NCBI RefSeq assembly: GCF_001417775.1
Contig: NZ_BBZJ01000015.1
Coordinates: forward strand, 248,001 to 312,000
Direction of reading: 5' to 3'
Source of the DNA: Streptomyces sp. TP-A0356
Lineage (GTDB): Bacteria; Actinomycetota; Actinomycetes; Streptomycetales; Streptomycetaceae
Length of the DNA: 64,000 nt
Part shown: piece after piece, positions 17,993 through 27,748 of the stretch
Numbering within the stretch: position 1 is the stretch's first letter
How the letters are laid out: the number at the start of each line of letters is the position of its first letter
The notes under the pieces: generated by a model
Seen by the model: only the letters and a program-made list of their open reading frames with translations
What the model was told of the DNA's origin: nothing
The model's database searches: none
Translations under genes and position numbers: made by a program

Positions 17993-18215
17993 CCTCGTCC
18001 GCGGGCGGCCACGAGATCCCGAGGTGTTGAGTGGGGGTAAACCCCACGCCCAGCGCACCGCCTGAGCCGCCATCCGCTGCGAGTAGGGCCACAGCTCTGC
18101 ATGAGTCCCTCGGCAGGCGCTGCAGACGGCTTCGTGAGACCCCGTCAGGTCTCTGGGGGGTATGCCACGAGTACCGCGTTTGCACCCGTCCGGCTGCCCA
18201 AGATCACACCTTAGG

Positions 18216-18305
18216 CATATCCGACATGACAGATATAAGGGGGCGTCAGTACGTTCATCGCAGGTCGGCTGCCCGGCCGGCGTCTGCGAGACAGAAAGAA
18301 GTGAC
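18216..18305 (+). promoter_or_regulatory. Conserved leader of the duplicated secreted-protein gene (copy 1)
   Basis: The 90 bases before the gene match, in order and spacing, the leader of the paralog at 63 kb. Shared blocks are TCCGAyATGACA 84-86 bases before the ATG, CGTCnGTACnTTCA, a TCGGCT...GCCG hairpin-prone block, GAGACAG, and GAAGTGAC right before the ATG. Confidence 0.7.
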
Positions 18306-18950
18306 ATGCCCACGCGTACCTTCGCCGTGGCCGCCGCCGTAGTAGGCGCGGCGGCCCTCGCCACCACCGGCATCACCTACGCCTCGACCGCCGGATCACC
18401 TCAGGCCGCCCAGCCCGCCCACCGCGCGGCCCCCGCGCCCGCGCACCGCGCCCCCGCGCCCGCCCACCGCGCCGCCCCGCCCGTCCAGCATCCCGCTCCC
18501 GCCACCGCTCCCCTCGGCGGCAGCGGCGAGGACGGCAAGAAGGACGAGGGCCGGGACCGGGACCGGGAGGGCCGTGACCGAGAGGGCCGGGACCGGGACC
18601 GGGAGGGCGGGCGCCGCCACGAGCGCAGGGAGGAGGGAAGAATCTACTTCAACGAACGGACGTACTCGGCCTTCACGGAGGGCTGCGTGACCGCGGCCAG
18701 CGGGCTGGGCTCCAGCAGCTTCAGCATCTTCAACGACAGCAAGAAGGTCGTAGAGGTCTACCGCGGGTTCACCTGCGACAACGGCGCTCCGGTCGCCACC
18801 GTGGGACCCTACGGCGCCACCAACGGCGTAGTGACCCGTACCTTCAGCGCGGGCCAGTTCGGTGACACGTTCAATCTCAATGGGGGTGGGTTCGGCGACG
18901 ACGGTGTCGTGGGCAGCTTCCGGGTGATCGGTCACCACGACGACTGGTGA
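18306..18950 (+). CDS. Secreted low-complexity protein, copy 1 of a duplicated pair
   Basis: 214 aa. An N-terminal signal or anchor segment (residues 5-28), then an Ala/Pro/His-rich stretch, a strongly charged Arg/Asp/Glu repeat (DREGRD units, about residues 78-105), and a C-terminal domain of about 100 residues starting at EGRIYFNERTYS. That domain has a Cys pair (EGCVT and FTCDNGAPVATVGP) likely disulphide-bonded. The same domain order is found in the protein at 63125-63826, about half of whose C-terminal domain residues agree. Function unknown; the repeats suggest a cell-surface or extracellular matrix role, as inference only. Confidence 0.85.
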   Translation: MPTRTFAVAAAVVGAAALATTGITYASTAGSPQAAQPAHRAAPAPAHRAPAPAHRAAPPVQHPAPATAPLGGSGEDGKKDEGRDRDREGRDREGRDRDREGGRRHERREEGRIYFNERTYSAFTEGCVTAASGLGSSSFSIFNDSKKVVEVYRGFTCDNGAPVATVGPYGATNGVVTRTFSAGQFGDTFNLNGGGFGDDGVVGSFRVIGHHDDW

Positions 18951-18974
18951 CAGCGCCTCCGGAGGTTGGGGAGG

Positions 18975-19003
18975 ACGCCGGCCCACCGGAATCGGGCCGG
19001 CGT
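18975..19003 (+). terminator. Hairpin terminator, shared form with copy 2
   Basis: Perfect 10-bp stem acgccggccc / gggccggcgt with loop accggaatc, 24 bases after the stop. The loop and inner stem match the hairpin after copy 2. Confidence 0.8.
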
Positions 19004-19096
19004 CGTCACGAAACAGGGGAACAGCGCCGGGGCGCAGTCCCATGTCCGGCCTTCGCCGGTCGGCGTCCGGCGGTCGTCCAGTGCGCCTCCCGGCAT

Positions 19097-19120
19097 GTTT
19101 ACGTTCCGCACCCCGGGTCA
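19097..19120 (+). promoter_or_regulatory. SigB-type promoter of the CsbD gene
   Basis: GTTT-N14-GGGTCA, close to the Streptomyces stress sigma factor pattern GNNT-N14-16-GGGTAC/T, 48 bases before the CsbD start. CsbD genes are classic members of the general stress regulon. Confidence 0.5.
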
Positions 19121-19167
19121 CCCGGTGTCGTGACACCGAAGTCAACCGCGACTTGGAGTGAGCAACA

Positions 19168-19341
19168 GTGGCTGGAGAGCAGAAGGCCAAGGCCAAGATG
19201 GAACAGGCCAAGGGCAAGGTCAAGGAGACGGCCGGCCGCGCGGTCGGCAATGAGAAGCTGACCGCCGAGGGGCAGGCCGAGAAGTCCAAGGGCGATGCCC
19301 GCCAGGCGAAGGAGAAGACCAAGGACGCCTTCCGGCGCTGA
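19168..19341 (+). CDS. CsbD-family stress protein
   Basis: 57 aa, highly charged and helical, with the CsbD pattern MEQAKGKVKETAGRAVGNEKLTAEGQ shortened here to its core KGKVKETAGRAVGNEKL. GTG start with GGAG nine bases upstream; no Cys, no membrane segment. The family accumulates under general stress; molecular role unknown. A SigB-like promoter lies just upstream. Confidence 0.9.
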   Translation: MAGEQKAKAKMEQAKGKVKETAGRAVGNEKLTAEGQAEKSKGDARQAKEKTKDAFRR

Positions 19342-19430
19342 TCGAGCCGCCGTAAGCGAGACACTCCAGGGGACCTCCGTCCATCGGGCGGGGGTCCCCC
19401 TGCTCGTGCGGGAGCCGCCCGCGCCCCCGG

Positions 19431-19894
<464 letters not shown>

Positions 19895-20614
19895 ATGACA
19901 GTGACGACGAACGCGCTCATCCCGGCGCTGCAAGACGCCCGGAAGGCCCATGCGGCAGTCATCGAAAGGTTCCGGGCGGACATGGCCGTCATCCCCGTCG
20001 GCCCGCACCGCCACACACTGGAACGCCACGTCGCCGACGCCCAGGTAGACATCACCCGCCTCGACAACCACGTACGCGCCATCCGGCCCCGGCACCTGCT
20101 GCGCGACACCGTCGAGATCGTCCGCACCCTGGCGTCCGGCGTCGGCCGTCTGGCCCGGATCCCGCTGGAGGCCGGCACGATGATCGCGGACGGCCTGCTC
20201 GGGGGCGGACGCCCGACCACGGATCGCCGGCTGCTGAGAATCACCGAGTGCGAGTACGCGGCCGCCGCTCACGCGCTCGCGGCCTGCCGAGCCGGGGAGA
20301 GCATCGCCGCTCTCGCCGATGACGAGAGGGCCATGGACCTGCTCGGCGCGCTGCGTCGGCAGGACGAGGAGCTTCTGCAGAGGCTGGAGAACAGCCTCGA
20401 ACAGCTGGCCCAGGCCATGGCCGACACATCGGCCGCCGACGGCCGGTGGATCCGGACCGACGACGCCCGCACCGGCACGACACCGCACCTGGCCGGAGTG
20501 CAGCGCCCCCAGGCCTGGCCGGATCACCGTTCGCCCACGGACACCCGCGTCGACCCCCGCCCGACAGGTACCGGACTGCACTCAGGGTCACCGACAGCGC
20601 GAGGAGCTCAGTAG
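19895..20614 (+). CDS. Hypothetical helical protein, 239 aa
   Basis: Not recognised. Residues 1-180 are almost entirely helical in pattern (long runs such as LEQLAQAMADTS, HAALACRAGESIAALADDERAM-like helices) with one short hydrophobic stretch near 75-105 (ASGVGRLARIPLEAGTMIADGLLGG). The last 50 residues are polar and Pro/Thr-rich. ATG with AAGGAAG upstream. 97 bases before a small helical gene in the same direction, so probably one transcript. Confidence 0.65.
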   Translation: MTVTTNALIPALQDARKAHAAVIERFRADMAVIPVGPHRHTLERHVADAQVDITRLDNHVRAIRPRHLLRDTVEIVRTLASGVGRLARIPLEAGTMIADGLLGGGRPTTDRRLLRITECEYAAAAHALAACRAGESIAALADDERAMDLLGALRRQDEELLQRLENSLEQLAQAMADTSAADGRWIRTDDARTGTTPHLAGVQRPQAWPDHRSPTDTRVDPRPTGTGLHSGSPTARGAQ

Positions 20615-20711
20615 CACCTCCACGGCACCGCACCAGCGACCACCCCGCCGGCCCCGCGGACCGGCGGCCGACGGGGCACCCCCGCCCAGAATCAAGGAAA
20701 GGCAGGAGTAC

Positions 20712-20942
20712 ATGGCCAGCAGCACGGAGACCGGCCACACCACCGGGACCAAGGACAAGGACTACAACCTGATCTGGTTCGTCGAGGCATGTCTGAGCAA
20801 CGCCCTGCGGATGGAGACATACATCCAGGACGCGGAACGCGAGAACGACAAAGAGCTGGCTGAGCTGTTCCGCAAGGCGCAGGCCGACAGCCGCAAGGGA
20901 GCCGAGATCGGCAAGCAGCTGCTGCGCACCCGTCTCGGCTGA
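20712..20942 (+). CDS. Small helical protein, 76 aa
   Basis: Not recognised by name. Polar N-terminus, then two amphipathic helices (FVEACLSNALRMETYIQDAE and ELAELFRKAQADSRKGAEIG) giving a ferritin-like or four-helix dimer appearance. ATG after GGCAGGAGTAC. Follows a longer helical protein gene in the same direction. Confidence 0.7.
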   Translation: MASSTETGHTTGTKDKDYNLIWFVEACLSNALRMETYIQDAERENDKELAELFRKAQADSRKGAEIGKQLLRTRLG

Positions 20943-21065
20943 CCCGAGCGGTTGCGCGAGGGCCGGGGTCTCCCCGCCCCGGCCCTCCCGGTCGCCGGGC
21001 AGCCACACGTGCCGCCGCACGGCCGACGGGCCGGTTCCACTGCACCGGCCCGTCGGCCGAACGCC

Positions 21066-21869
21066 TCACCGGATCTCGGTGCCCGCTGCGGCGTGCACCC
21101 CGGCTCCGACCGGTACCGGCTCCATCGCCTCGTCCCGGTGGTCGGAGACCACCGTGCCGGGGCCGTCGTCCTGAGCGGACCGGACGTGCACCGTCACTCC
21201 GTACCGCCAGGCGTATTCCACGCTGCGCAGCGCCAGCACCCTCGCCCCGGCGGCCGCCAGCTCCCACATCTCCTCGTAGGTGAGGTGGCGCAGCAGGCGC
21301 GCCCCCGGTACGAGCCTGGGATCGGCGGTGTAGACGCCGTCCACGTCGGTGTAGATCTCGCACACGTCGGCCTTGAGGGCCGCGGCCAGGGCGATCGCCG
21401 TGGTGTCGGATCCGCCGCGGCCCAGGGTGGTGAGCTCGTCCGTCTCCCGGCTGATGCCCTGGAAGCCCGCCACGAGCACGATCACGCCACGGTCCAGGAG
21501 CCGCCGTATCCGCTCGGGCCTGACGTCGACGATCCGGGCTTCGCCGTGCACCGAGGTCGTGATCACACCGGCCTGGGCGCCCGAGAACGAGCAGGCCTGG
21601 GCGCCGAGCGCGTGAATGGCCATGGCCATGAGGGGGTTGGAGACCTGCTCACCCGATGCCAGCAGCATGTCCAGCTCGCGTGGGGGTGGAGCGGGATCCA
21701 CCTCGCGGGCGAGCCCCAGCAGTCGGTCGGTGGTGTCGCCCATGGCGGACACCACGACGACGACGTCGTGACCGGCCGCATGGGCCGCGACGACGCGCCG
21801 TGCGGCGTGTTTGATCCGATCGGTGCTCCAGACCGAGGAGCCGCCGTACTTCTGGACGATGAGGGCCAT
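21066..21869 (-). CDS. Aspartokinase catalytic domain, lacking ACT domains
   Basis: 267 aa. Phosphorylates aspartate, the first step toward aspartate semialdehyde. Kinase motifs are clear: KYGGSSV at the N-terminus, [11 protein letters not shown], and [13 protein letters not shown]. Housekeeping aspartokinases are about 420 aa with two C-terminal ACT domains that bind lysine and threonine; this protein ends right after the kinase fold, so feedback inhibition should be absent. It is 37 bases after the aminotransferase gene in the same direction and should supply 2,4-diaminobutyrate precursor for the synthetase. ATG has GGAGGTGTCCGAG upstream. The missing ACT is natural, not a window artefact. 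Confidence 0.92.
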   Translation of the reverse strand: MALIVQKYGGSSVWSTDRIKHAARRVVAAHAAGHDVVVVVSAMGDTTDRLLGLAREVDPAPPPRELDMLLASGEQVSNPLMAMAIHALGAQACSFSGAQAGVITTSVHGEARIVDVRPERIRRLLDRGVIVLVAGFQGISRETDELTTLGRGGSDTTAIALAAALKADVCEIYTDVDGVYTADPRLVPGARLLRHLTYEEMWELAAAGARVLALRSVEYAWRYGVTVHVRSAQDDGPGTVVSDHRDEAMEPVPVGAGVHAAAGTEIR

Positions 21870-21906
21870 CTCGGACACCTCCCGGCGGAGCGCCCCAGGG
21901 GGCGGT

Positions 21907-23301
21907 TCACCGTGCCGGGCCGGGGCGGACGGAGGACGCAGGACGACACGCGAAGACGGCTTCGACGAGGATCGCGCACGCCGTGTCCACCACCTCGGCG
22001 GTGACGTTGAGCGGGGGCAGGATGCGTACGACGGCGTCCTCGCGCCCGCCGCGTTCGACGATGAGCCCGTGGCGCAACGCGTGGCTCTGGACCGCGGACG
22101 CGACCGTGGTGGCGGGCCGGCCACTGTCGGGATCGGCCATCTCGATCCCCCACATCAGGCCCAGACCCCGCACCTCGCGGACCCACGGGCAGCCGGACAG
22201 CACCGCGAGCCGGTCCGCGATCTGCTCGCCCCGCCGCCGGACGTTCGCGAGCACGCCGTCGCGCCGAATGACGCGGATCGCCTCCACGCCCGCGGCGAAG
22301 GCGAGTTGGTTCCCGCGGAAGGTACCGATGTGCGCGCCGGGCGCCCAGGTGTCCAGTGCGGCGTCGTACAGGATGACGGAGACCGGCAGACCGATGCCGC
22401 TCAGGGCCTTGGACGCCAGGACGACGTCCGGCTCGATGCCGTACTGCTCGAAGGCGAACCACGTCCCGGTGCGCCCGCAGCCCGTCTGCACCTCGTCCAC
22501 TACGAGCGGGATGCCGAGGGAGCGGGTCAGCGACCGCACGCGCCGTACGAAGTCCCTGCCGGGGATCACGACGCCGCCCTCGCCCTGCACGAGTTCGAGG
22601 ATCACGGCCGCCGGGGGCGGGATGCCGCCGTTGCTGTCGTGCAGCGCCCGTTCCAGATCCGCGGCGCAGTCCGCGGTGCAGCGGCCCGGGACCGGTCCCG
22701 GGGTGCCGCTCCCGCAGGAGCAGTACGGGAAGAAGTGGACGCCCGGCATACCGTTGCGCACGGGTGCCTTCTGGGAGACCAGGCCGCTGAGCGCCATGGC
22801 CGCGTGCGTACTGCCGTGGAAGGCGCCCCGGAAGGAGACGATGTCGCCGCGGTCCGTGGCGATCTTGCACAGCTTGACGGCCGCCTCGACCGCGTTGGCT
22901 CCCGTCGGCCCGCAGAAGTGGATCTTCATGCGCCTTCTCAACTCAGGTGCGAGCATGGACAGTTGGGCCTCGGTGAAGGCGTCCTTGGCGGGTGTGGGGA
23001 AGTCCAGTCCGTGGGTGAGCGAGCCGAGCTGCCGGATCACGGCCTCGACCAGGTCGGGATGGTTGTGTCCCAGTGAGAGCACTCCGGCACCGCCGAGGAA
23101 GTCGATGAAGACGTTTCCGTCGACGTCCCGGACGAAGCTTCCGTCGCCCTCGGCCAGCGCGATGGGGAGATGACGGGGATAGGTACGGGCGTTGGACTCC
23201 CGGCGTTCCTGGCGCGAGAGGAGTGCGGCGGAGCGCGGTCCGGGCAGGTCGCCCATGACGTGCGGCGCCGTCGGGTGACCTGGGAGGAGGAAGGTGGTCA
23301 T
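21907..23301 (-). CDS. 2,4-Diaminobutyrate aminotransferase (class III, PLP)
   Basis: 464 aa. Converts aspartate semialdehyde plus glutamate to 2,4-diaminobutyrate. Family features: [29 protein letters not shown], the PLP Asp in [13 protein letters not shown], the Schiff-base Lys in ASKALSGIG, and [17 protein letters not shown]. It fits the diaminobutyrate transaminase group (EctB and siderophore-type) better than ornithine or acetylornithine enzymes. There is no ectA or ectC nearby, so ectoine is not the product. ATGA overlap with the upstream synthetase gene and an adjacent aspartokinase tie it to polymer or peptide synthesis. A Cys-rich insertion ([15 protein letters not shown]) is present as in related enzymes. 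Confidence 0.9.
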   Translation of the reverse strand: MTTFLLPGHPTAPHVMGDLPGPRSAALLSRQERRESNARTYPRHLPIALAEGDGSFVRDVDGNVFIDFLGGAGVLSLGHNHPDLVEAVIRQLGSLTHGLDFPTPAKDAFTEAQLSMLAPELRRRMKIHFCGPTGANAVEAAVKLCKIATDRGDIVSFRGAFHGSTHAAMALSGLVSQKAPVRNGMPGVHFFPYCSCGSGTPGPVPGRCTADCAADLERALHDSNGGIPPPAAVILELVQGEGGVVIPGRDFVRRVRSLTRSLGIPLVVDEVQTGCGRTGTWFAFEQYGIEPDVVLASKALSGIGLPVSVILYDAALDTWAPGAHIGTFRGNQLAFAAGVEAIRVIRRDGVLANVRRRGEQIADRLAVLSGCPWVREVRGLGLMWGIEMADPDSGRPATTVASAVQSHALRHGLIVERGGREDAVVRILPPLNVTAEVVDTACAILVEAVFACRPASSVRPGPAR

Positions 23302-26300
23302 GAGGGGCCTCCGGGGTTGTGCGGGACGGCCGGTGCGCTGTCGCGGCGGGGGGCCGCGGGAATGCCCCGCCAGCGGGTTCCCGCGGGCAGTGATTCGCCC
23401 TTCATGGCCAGGGACATGGCGTCCAGGCAGGCGCCCTCCCCCACCCGCGCGTCGTACAGGACGACGGACCGGGTGCCGACCGAGGCATTCGCCTCGACGC
23501 TGACCCTGGACATCTTCATCACCCGGTCCTCGAACAGATGGGTCTGCAGGGAGGTGACTTCACCGACGGCGGCGTCATCACCGACCCGGACCAGGTCGAA
23601 CTCGGTCAGATACGTGGTGGACAGCCAGACGCGCCGTCCGATGCGGGCGCCGAACAGACGCAGCACCAGGACCGCCCAGGGGCTGCCGATGACGAGGTTC
23701 ATGACGAGCGGTACGACGAGGTTCTCGTACAGGCCGGTGATCAGTTCGGTGCGCCGCACCCAGACGCTCCACAGCGGCTCGACCCGTGGCCGGTAGCGGC
23801 CGATGACCAGCCACTTGAGGATCACTGCCACAACGAGGCAGACCAGGGCCGCCTCGAACAGCAGGGCAGGTCCGAGCAGGACCACCGCGAGCGGCGGAAG
23901 GACCGCCGCCAGCGACATCCAGGTGGAGAGGACGGCCAGGATCCCTAGTGTGCTGACGGTCCCGGGGAGGCTCACCCGGAAGTACTCGATGGCGAGACGT
24001 GCCGCGATGAGGGTGCGGGTGGGGAGGTAGGTCAGGGTCGGGGGGAAGTCCTGGCTGGCCTGGCGGCTGGGCAGGAAGATCGCGGGCGACCCGAGCCAGG
24101 TGGTCTCGGGGCCGGTGGGCCTGGGTGGCGCGAGAGAGTGGACGCCCAGCAGGCTGTTGTCGCCCAGTCGGTGGGAGCCCGGGAGCAGTGCGCCGTTGCC
24201 GACGAACCCGCGCCGTCCTATCTCCGCCGGTGCGATGGCGATGCGCCCCCGGTGGAAGACCGCGGATCCGACCACGCTGACGTCCGCCAGGAAGCACTGC
24301 TCCCCGGTGACGAGCATGTCGGGGTCGACGAAGTTGACGGTCGCCACCTCCGACCAGCGCCCGGTGCGCGCTCCCATCGCACGCAGGAACGGGACGAGGT
24401 AGAGGGTGGAGTACAGCGCCTGGGTCATGGTGAGGCTGACGAACATCAGCGCGTCGATGATCCATTTGCGTACCCCGAAGCCACTGCGCTCGGCATGGAT
24501 ACCGGTCGGGGTCCTCGGCATCACCGCGCGCTTGACGACGAGGACGCACAGACAGGTGGCCAGGACGACCAGGGGCCCGGCAGCGGCGGTGGACAGGACG
24601 GCCCATCCGATGCCGTGCCGCAGAGCCGTGTACTCGACGAGCGTGGCGGCCGACCCGATGACCAGCAGCGGGATGAACAGGACCAGCAGCGCGGCCGCGA
24701 CGTGTCCGGCCAGCACGCGGACCGGCCAGGCCGCGTCATCGGCCTGCGCGGCCATGTCCTGCAACAGGGCCGGGGGCGCGTCCTGTCGGGTGGCGGGGGA
24801 ACCGGCCCAGTGTTCGTGCGGCCGGACCACGGCGTCCTCGGGTACGAGGGACTGCTCGCCGACCGAGGCGTGGTCGCCGATGACGGCGCCGGGCTGCACC
24901 ACGCTGTTGGCCCCGACGAAGGCGCCGGTTCCGATCCGGACGGGCGCCAGCCGCAACCGGCCGTCTTCGACCGTGTACGTCTGCAGGCGTACGCCGTACC
25001 CGATGCCCACGCCGTCGCCGATCTCCAGCAGGGTGAGCGGCGCGAGGACGACCTGCAGATGACAGCCCCGGCCGACGCGGGCGCCCAGCAGCCGCAGGCA
25101 GGGAGCGAGCAGCGGCGAGCCGCTCAGGAGGCGCAGCGGTGTCATGGCGAGCAGCCTGCCGTGGAGCCAGAACCGCAGGTAGGTGATGCCCCACAGCGGA
25201 TAGGTCCCCGCGCGGACGCCGGTCATCAGCAACCGGCAGACCACCATGGGCAGCAGGAGGAGGGTGACCGCCAGCCACACCGTCTCCAGGGCGACGAACG
25301 CCGCCAGGGGCATATGGACGAGGGTGTGCAGGATGCCACCGGCCGCCGTCCCCGGGAGGGGGCCGTGCCAGGCGGCGTACTGCCGGTAGGGCACGAGGAC
25401 CACCGCGATGCCCGGCAGCAGCAACCACGCGTACAGGCTCGCCAGTTGCGCCATTCCGCAGGCCATGACCCGCGCGGTGGAATGGCACCGGGCGGGTGGC
25501 GACGAGGGCGGTGACGGCCCCGTGGCGTCCGCCGCCCCGGCGCCCTCGTCGATGAAGGCGGCGAGGCCCCGGACGGTGGGGTGGGCGTACAGGTCGCCCA
25601 TGGCCACGTCTCTCGTGCCCGGGTCCTGGCGCATCCGAGAGATGAGGACGGCGGCGCTCATGGAGTGGCCGCCCAGGTCACGGAAGAAGTCGTCCTCGAC
25701 GGAGATCCGGTCGCAGCCGAGAGCACCCTGCCACAGCTCCGTCAGCCGGCCTTCCAGGGGTGTCGCGGCGGCGACGTGCGGGCGGGAGCGGCGGGCGAGC
25801 GGCGGTGACGTCGGGGCAGGGAGCCTGGCGCGGTCCACCTTGTCCGCGGCGAGCAGCGGAAGCGCGGGAAGGACCTCCACGAACGCGGGAATCATGTACT
25901 CGGGCAACCTGCGCCGCAACGCCGTGCGCAGGCGTTCGCGGAGAACGTCGTCCGTCTCCGCGACCGAGCGGTCGTGGAGCGTGACATAACCGATCAGGTC
26001 CTGTGCGACACCGTCCCGTTCCCGCGGTGCGACGACCGCGCTCTCGACGGCTTCGTCCTCTCGCAGGATCTCCTCGATCTCGGCGAGTTCGATGCGGTAG
26101 CCGCGGATCTTCACCTGGGTGTCGGCACGGCCGAGGTACTCGATCTCGCCGGTGGCCGTGAATCTGCCCCGGTCGCCCGTGCGGTAGATCCGGGGTACCT
26201 CGGCGCGGTCGCGCGTCACGGGGTTGGGCACGAAGCGTTCGGCGGTGAGGCCGGAGCGGTTGACATAGCCGATCGCCACGCCGGGCCCGCCGATGCAGAT

Positions 26301-27416
26301 CTCCCCGCTGTCGCCCGCGCCGACCGGTCGCAGCCGGTCGTCCATGATGTAGACGCGGTACGTGGGCAGCGGAGTGCCGATCGTGACGGGCCGGTGCGGA
26401 TGGAGCTCGGCGCAGGTGGCGGTCACGGTGGTCTCGGTCGGCCCGTAGGCGTTGAGGATGCGGCGGTCCGGACGCCACCAGCGGCGTACCAGGTCGGGAG
26501 GGCAGGCCTCGCCGCTTACGAGCAGGCTGCGCAGGCTGGGAACCTCCGCGTCGAGGGTGGTCAGCAGAGTGGGCACACAGCACAGCACCGTGATCTCGTG
26601 TTCGGCGAGGAAGGCACCGAGTTCCGGTCCGGCGAGCTTGGCGCCGGTCGGGCCCGCGACCAGAGTGGCCCCCGCCATCCACGCCGGCCAGATCTCCTCG
26701 ATGGCGAAGTCGAAGGCGATCGACAGGCCTTGGTACACCCGGTCCTCGCCGGTCACACGGTAGATCGGTGCGACGACCCGCAGGAAGTTGACGATGCTCG
26801 CGTGGGACACGGCCACCCCCTTGGGCCTGCCCGTCGTACCCGAGGTGTAGATGACGTAGCACTCGGCCCGCGGCGCGACGTCGACGGCCGGGCGACTGTC
26901 CGGCTGGACGGACAGGTGGTCCTCGGCACGGTCGAGCTCCAGCACGGCGCAGGGCAGGTCCCGGGTTCGTGCACGCTGGTCCGACGCGGTCACCAGCTCG
27001 CGCAGGCCGGCATCGCGTGCGATGTACGCCAGACGGTCGGCGGGGAAGGACGGATCGAGCGGCACATACGTCGCCCCTGCCTTGAGCACGCCCAGGAGGG
27101 CGACGTAGGTCTCGCAGGACCGCTCCAGCAGGATCCCTATGCGGTCCCCGGCTGCCGTCCCACGTGCCATGAGCAGATGCGCCAGCCGGTTGGATCGGCG
27201 GTCGAGCTCCGCGTAGGCGAGGCTCCGCGTGCCGCAGATCACGGCGGTGGCCGACGGCCTGCGGTCGCAGGTGCGCGCGAAGAAGTCGCCCAGAGCCCGC
27301 ATCGAGGGAAGACAGTCGCTCGGCGCCGGGGGAAGGCGGTCGTCGGACGGCGGGCCCACACGGGCCCCAGCGTCGTCCACATCATCGCGGGCGTCGAGGA
27401 AGATGCGCTTGCTCAT
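23298..27416 (-). CDS. Pls-type membrane-bound NRPS, predicted poly(2,4-diaminobutyrate) synthetase
   Basis: 1372 aa, close to epsilon-poly-lysine synthetase in size and layout. Order: adenylation domain (about 40-540; YTSGTTGRPKG, YGPTETT, YRTGDRGR, KIRGYRIE), one thiolation domain (560-630; LGGHSM with the phosphopantetheine Ser near 585), then a long region with about six membrane helices (near 660, 710, 905, 945, 1185, 1215) separating three related soluble blocks containing hexapeptide-like G-x-x-x-V turns. There is no standard condensation or thioesterase domain. Aligned by eye to GrsA, the pocket reads D-F-E-C-L-S-A-V-T-K; the Glu suggests a basic side chain. With the downstream diaminobutyrate aminotransferase and aspartokinase, 2,4-diaminobutyrate is the best guess. 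ATG at 27416 has GGAGG six bases upstream. Confidence 0.9.
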   Translation of the reverse strand: MSKRIFLDARDDVDDAGARVGPPSDDRLPPAPSDCLPSMRALGDFFARTCDRRPSATAVICGTRSLAYAELDRRSNRLAHLLMARGTAAGDRIGILLERSCETYVALLGVLKAGATYVPLDPSFPADRLAYIARDAGLRELVTASDQRARTRDLPCAVLELDRAEDHLSVQPDSRPAVDVAPRAECYVIYTSGTTGRPKGVAVSHASIVNFLRVVAPIYRVTGEDRVYQGLSIAFDFAIEEIWPAWMAGATLVAGPTGAKLAGPELGAFLAEHEITVLCCVPTLLTTLDAEVPSLRSLLVSGEACPPDLVRRWWRPDRRILNAYGPTETTVTATCAELHPHRPVTIGTPLPTYRVYIMDDRLRPVGAGDSGEICIGGPGVAIGYVNRSGLTAERFVPNPVTRDRAEVPRIYRTGDRGRFTATGEIEYLGRADTQVKIRGYRIELAEIEEILREDEAVESAVVAPRERDGVAQDLIGYVTLHDRSVAETDDVLRERLRTALRRRLPEYMIPAFVEVLPALPLLAADKVDRARLPAPTSPPLARRSRPHVAAATPLEGRLTELWQGALGCDRISVEDDFFRDLGGHSMSAAVLISRMRQDPGTRDVAMGDLYAHPTVRGLAAFIDEGAGAADATGPSPPSSPPARCHSTARVMACGMAQLASLYAWLLLPGIAVVLVPYRQYAAWHGPLPGTAAGGILHTLVHMPLAAFVALETVWLAVTLLLLPMVVCRLLMTGVRAGTYPLWGITYLRFWLHGRLLAMTPLRLLSGSPLLAPCLRLLGARVGRGCHLQVVLAPLTLLEIGDGVGIGYGVRLQTYTVEDGRLRLAPVRIGTGAFVGANSVVQPGAVIGDHASVGEQSLVPEDAVVRPHEHWAGSPATRQDAPPALLQDMAAQADDAAWPVRVLAGHVAAALLVLFIPLLVIGSAATLVEYTALRHGIGWAVLSTAAAGPLVVLATCLCVLVVKRAVMPRTPTGIHAERSGFGVRKWIIDALMFVSLTMTQALYSTLYLVPFLRAMGARTGRWSEVATVNFVDPDMLVTGEQCFLADVSVVGSAVFHRGRIAIAPAEIGRRGFVGNGALLPGSHRLGDNSLLGVHSLAPPRPTGPETTWLGSPAIFLPSRQASQDFPPTLTYLPTRTLIAARLAIEYFRVSLPGTVSTLGILAVLSTWMSLAAVLPPLAVVLLGPALLFEAALVCLVVAVILKWLVIGRYRPRVEPLWSVWVRRTELITGLYENLVVPLVMNLVIGSPWAVLVLRLFGARIGRRVWLSTTYLTEFDLVRVGDDAAVGEVTSLQTHLFEDRVMKMSRVSVEANASVGTRSVVLYDARVGEGACLDAMSLAMKGESLPAGTRWRGIPAAPRRDSAPAVPHNPGGPS

Positions 27417-27748
27417 GACGTCCTCCGCGAGGTGAATCACCCCACGCTTCGATGCTACGAAGAGGGCGGTTAACCTCCGCAAAGACATGGGTTAGGCGAC
27501 GGTAAACGTCGCAGAAGCCGCGCTGCGTGGGGTGTTCGTGGGCTGCCGCTCAGCGACCGGGAGCGCCTCGATGCTCTGGGCCGGCCGCACAGGGGGGGCG
27601 GCTTCGGCGGCCTTGCGGGCCGGCGTCCGCCGGAGCTCGGCGGGAGCGGCCACTTCGGCGTCGGCGCCAGGCGAGGCCGTAGAGGCTGTAGGGGTCGAGG
27701 CCCTAGCAGCCCCCCTCGCACGTCCGGGAGCCCGCCACGTTCTGCGGC
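27417..27748. other. Intergenic region upstream of the synthetase operon
   Basis: 332 bases between the AraC gene and the synthetase. The part next to the synthetase is less GC-rich and holds the likely promoter. A GTG overlapping the AraC stop opens an 86-codon frame, but its first 25 codons lack the local G/C third-position bias, so I do not call it. Confidence 0.5.

Noticed and set aside
21907..27416. Siderophore or ectoine pathway as the role of the aminotransferase operon
   Set aside because: No ectA/ectC, no decarboxylase or siderophore synthetase nearby; the ATGA coupling to the Pls-type enzyme fits polymer synthesis better.
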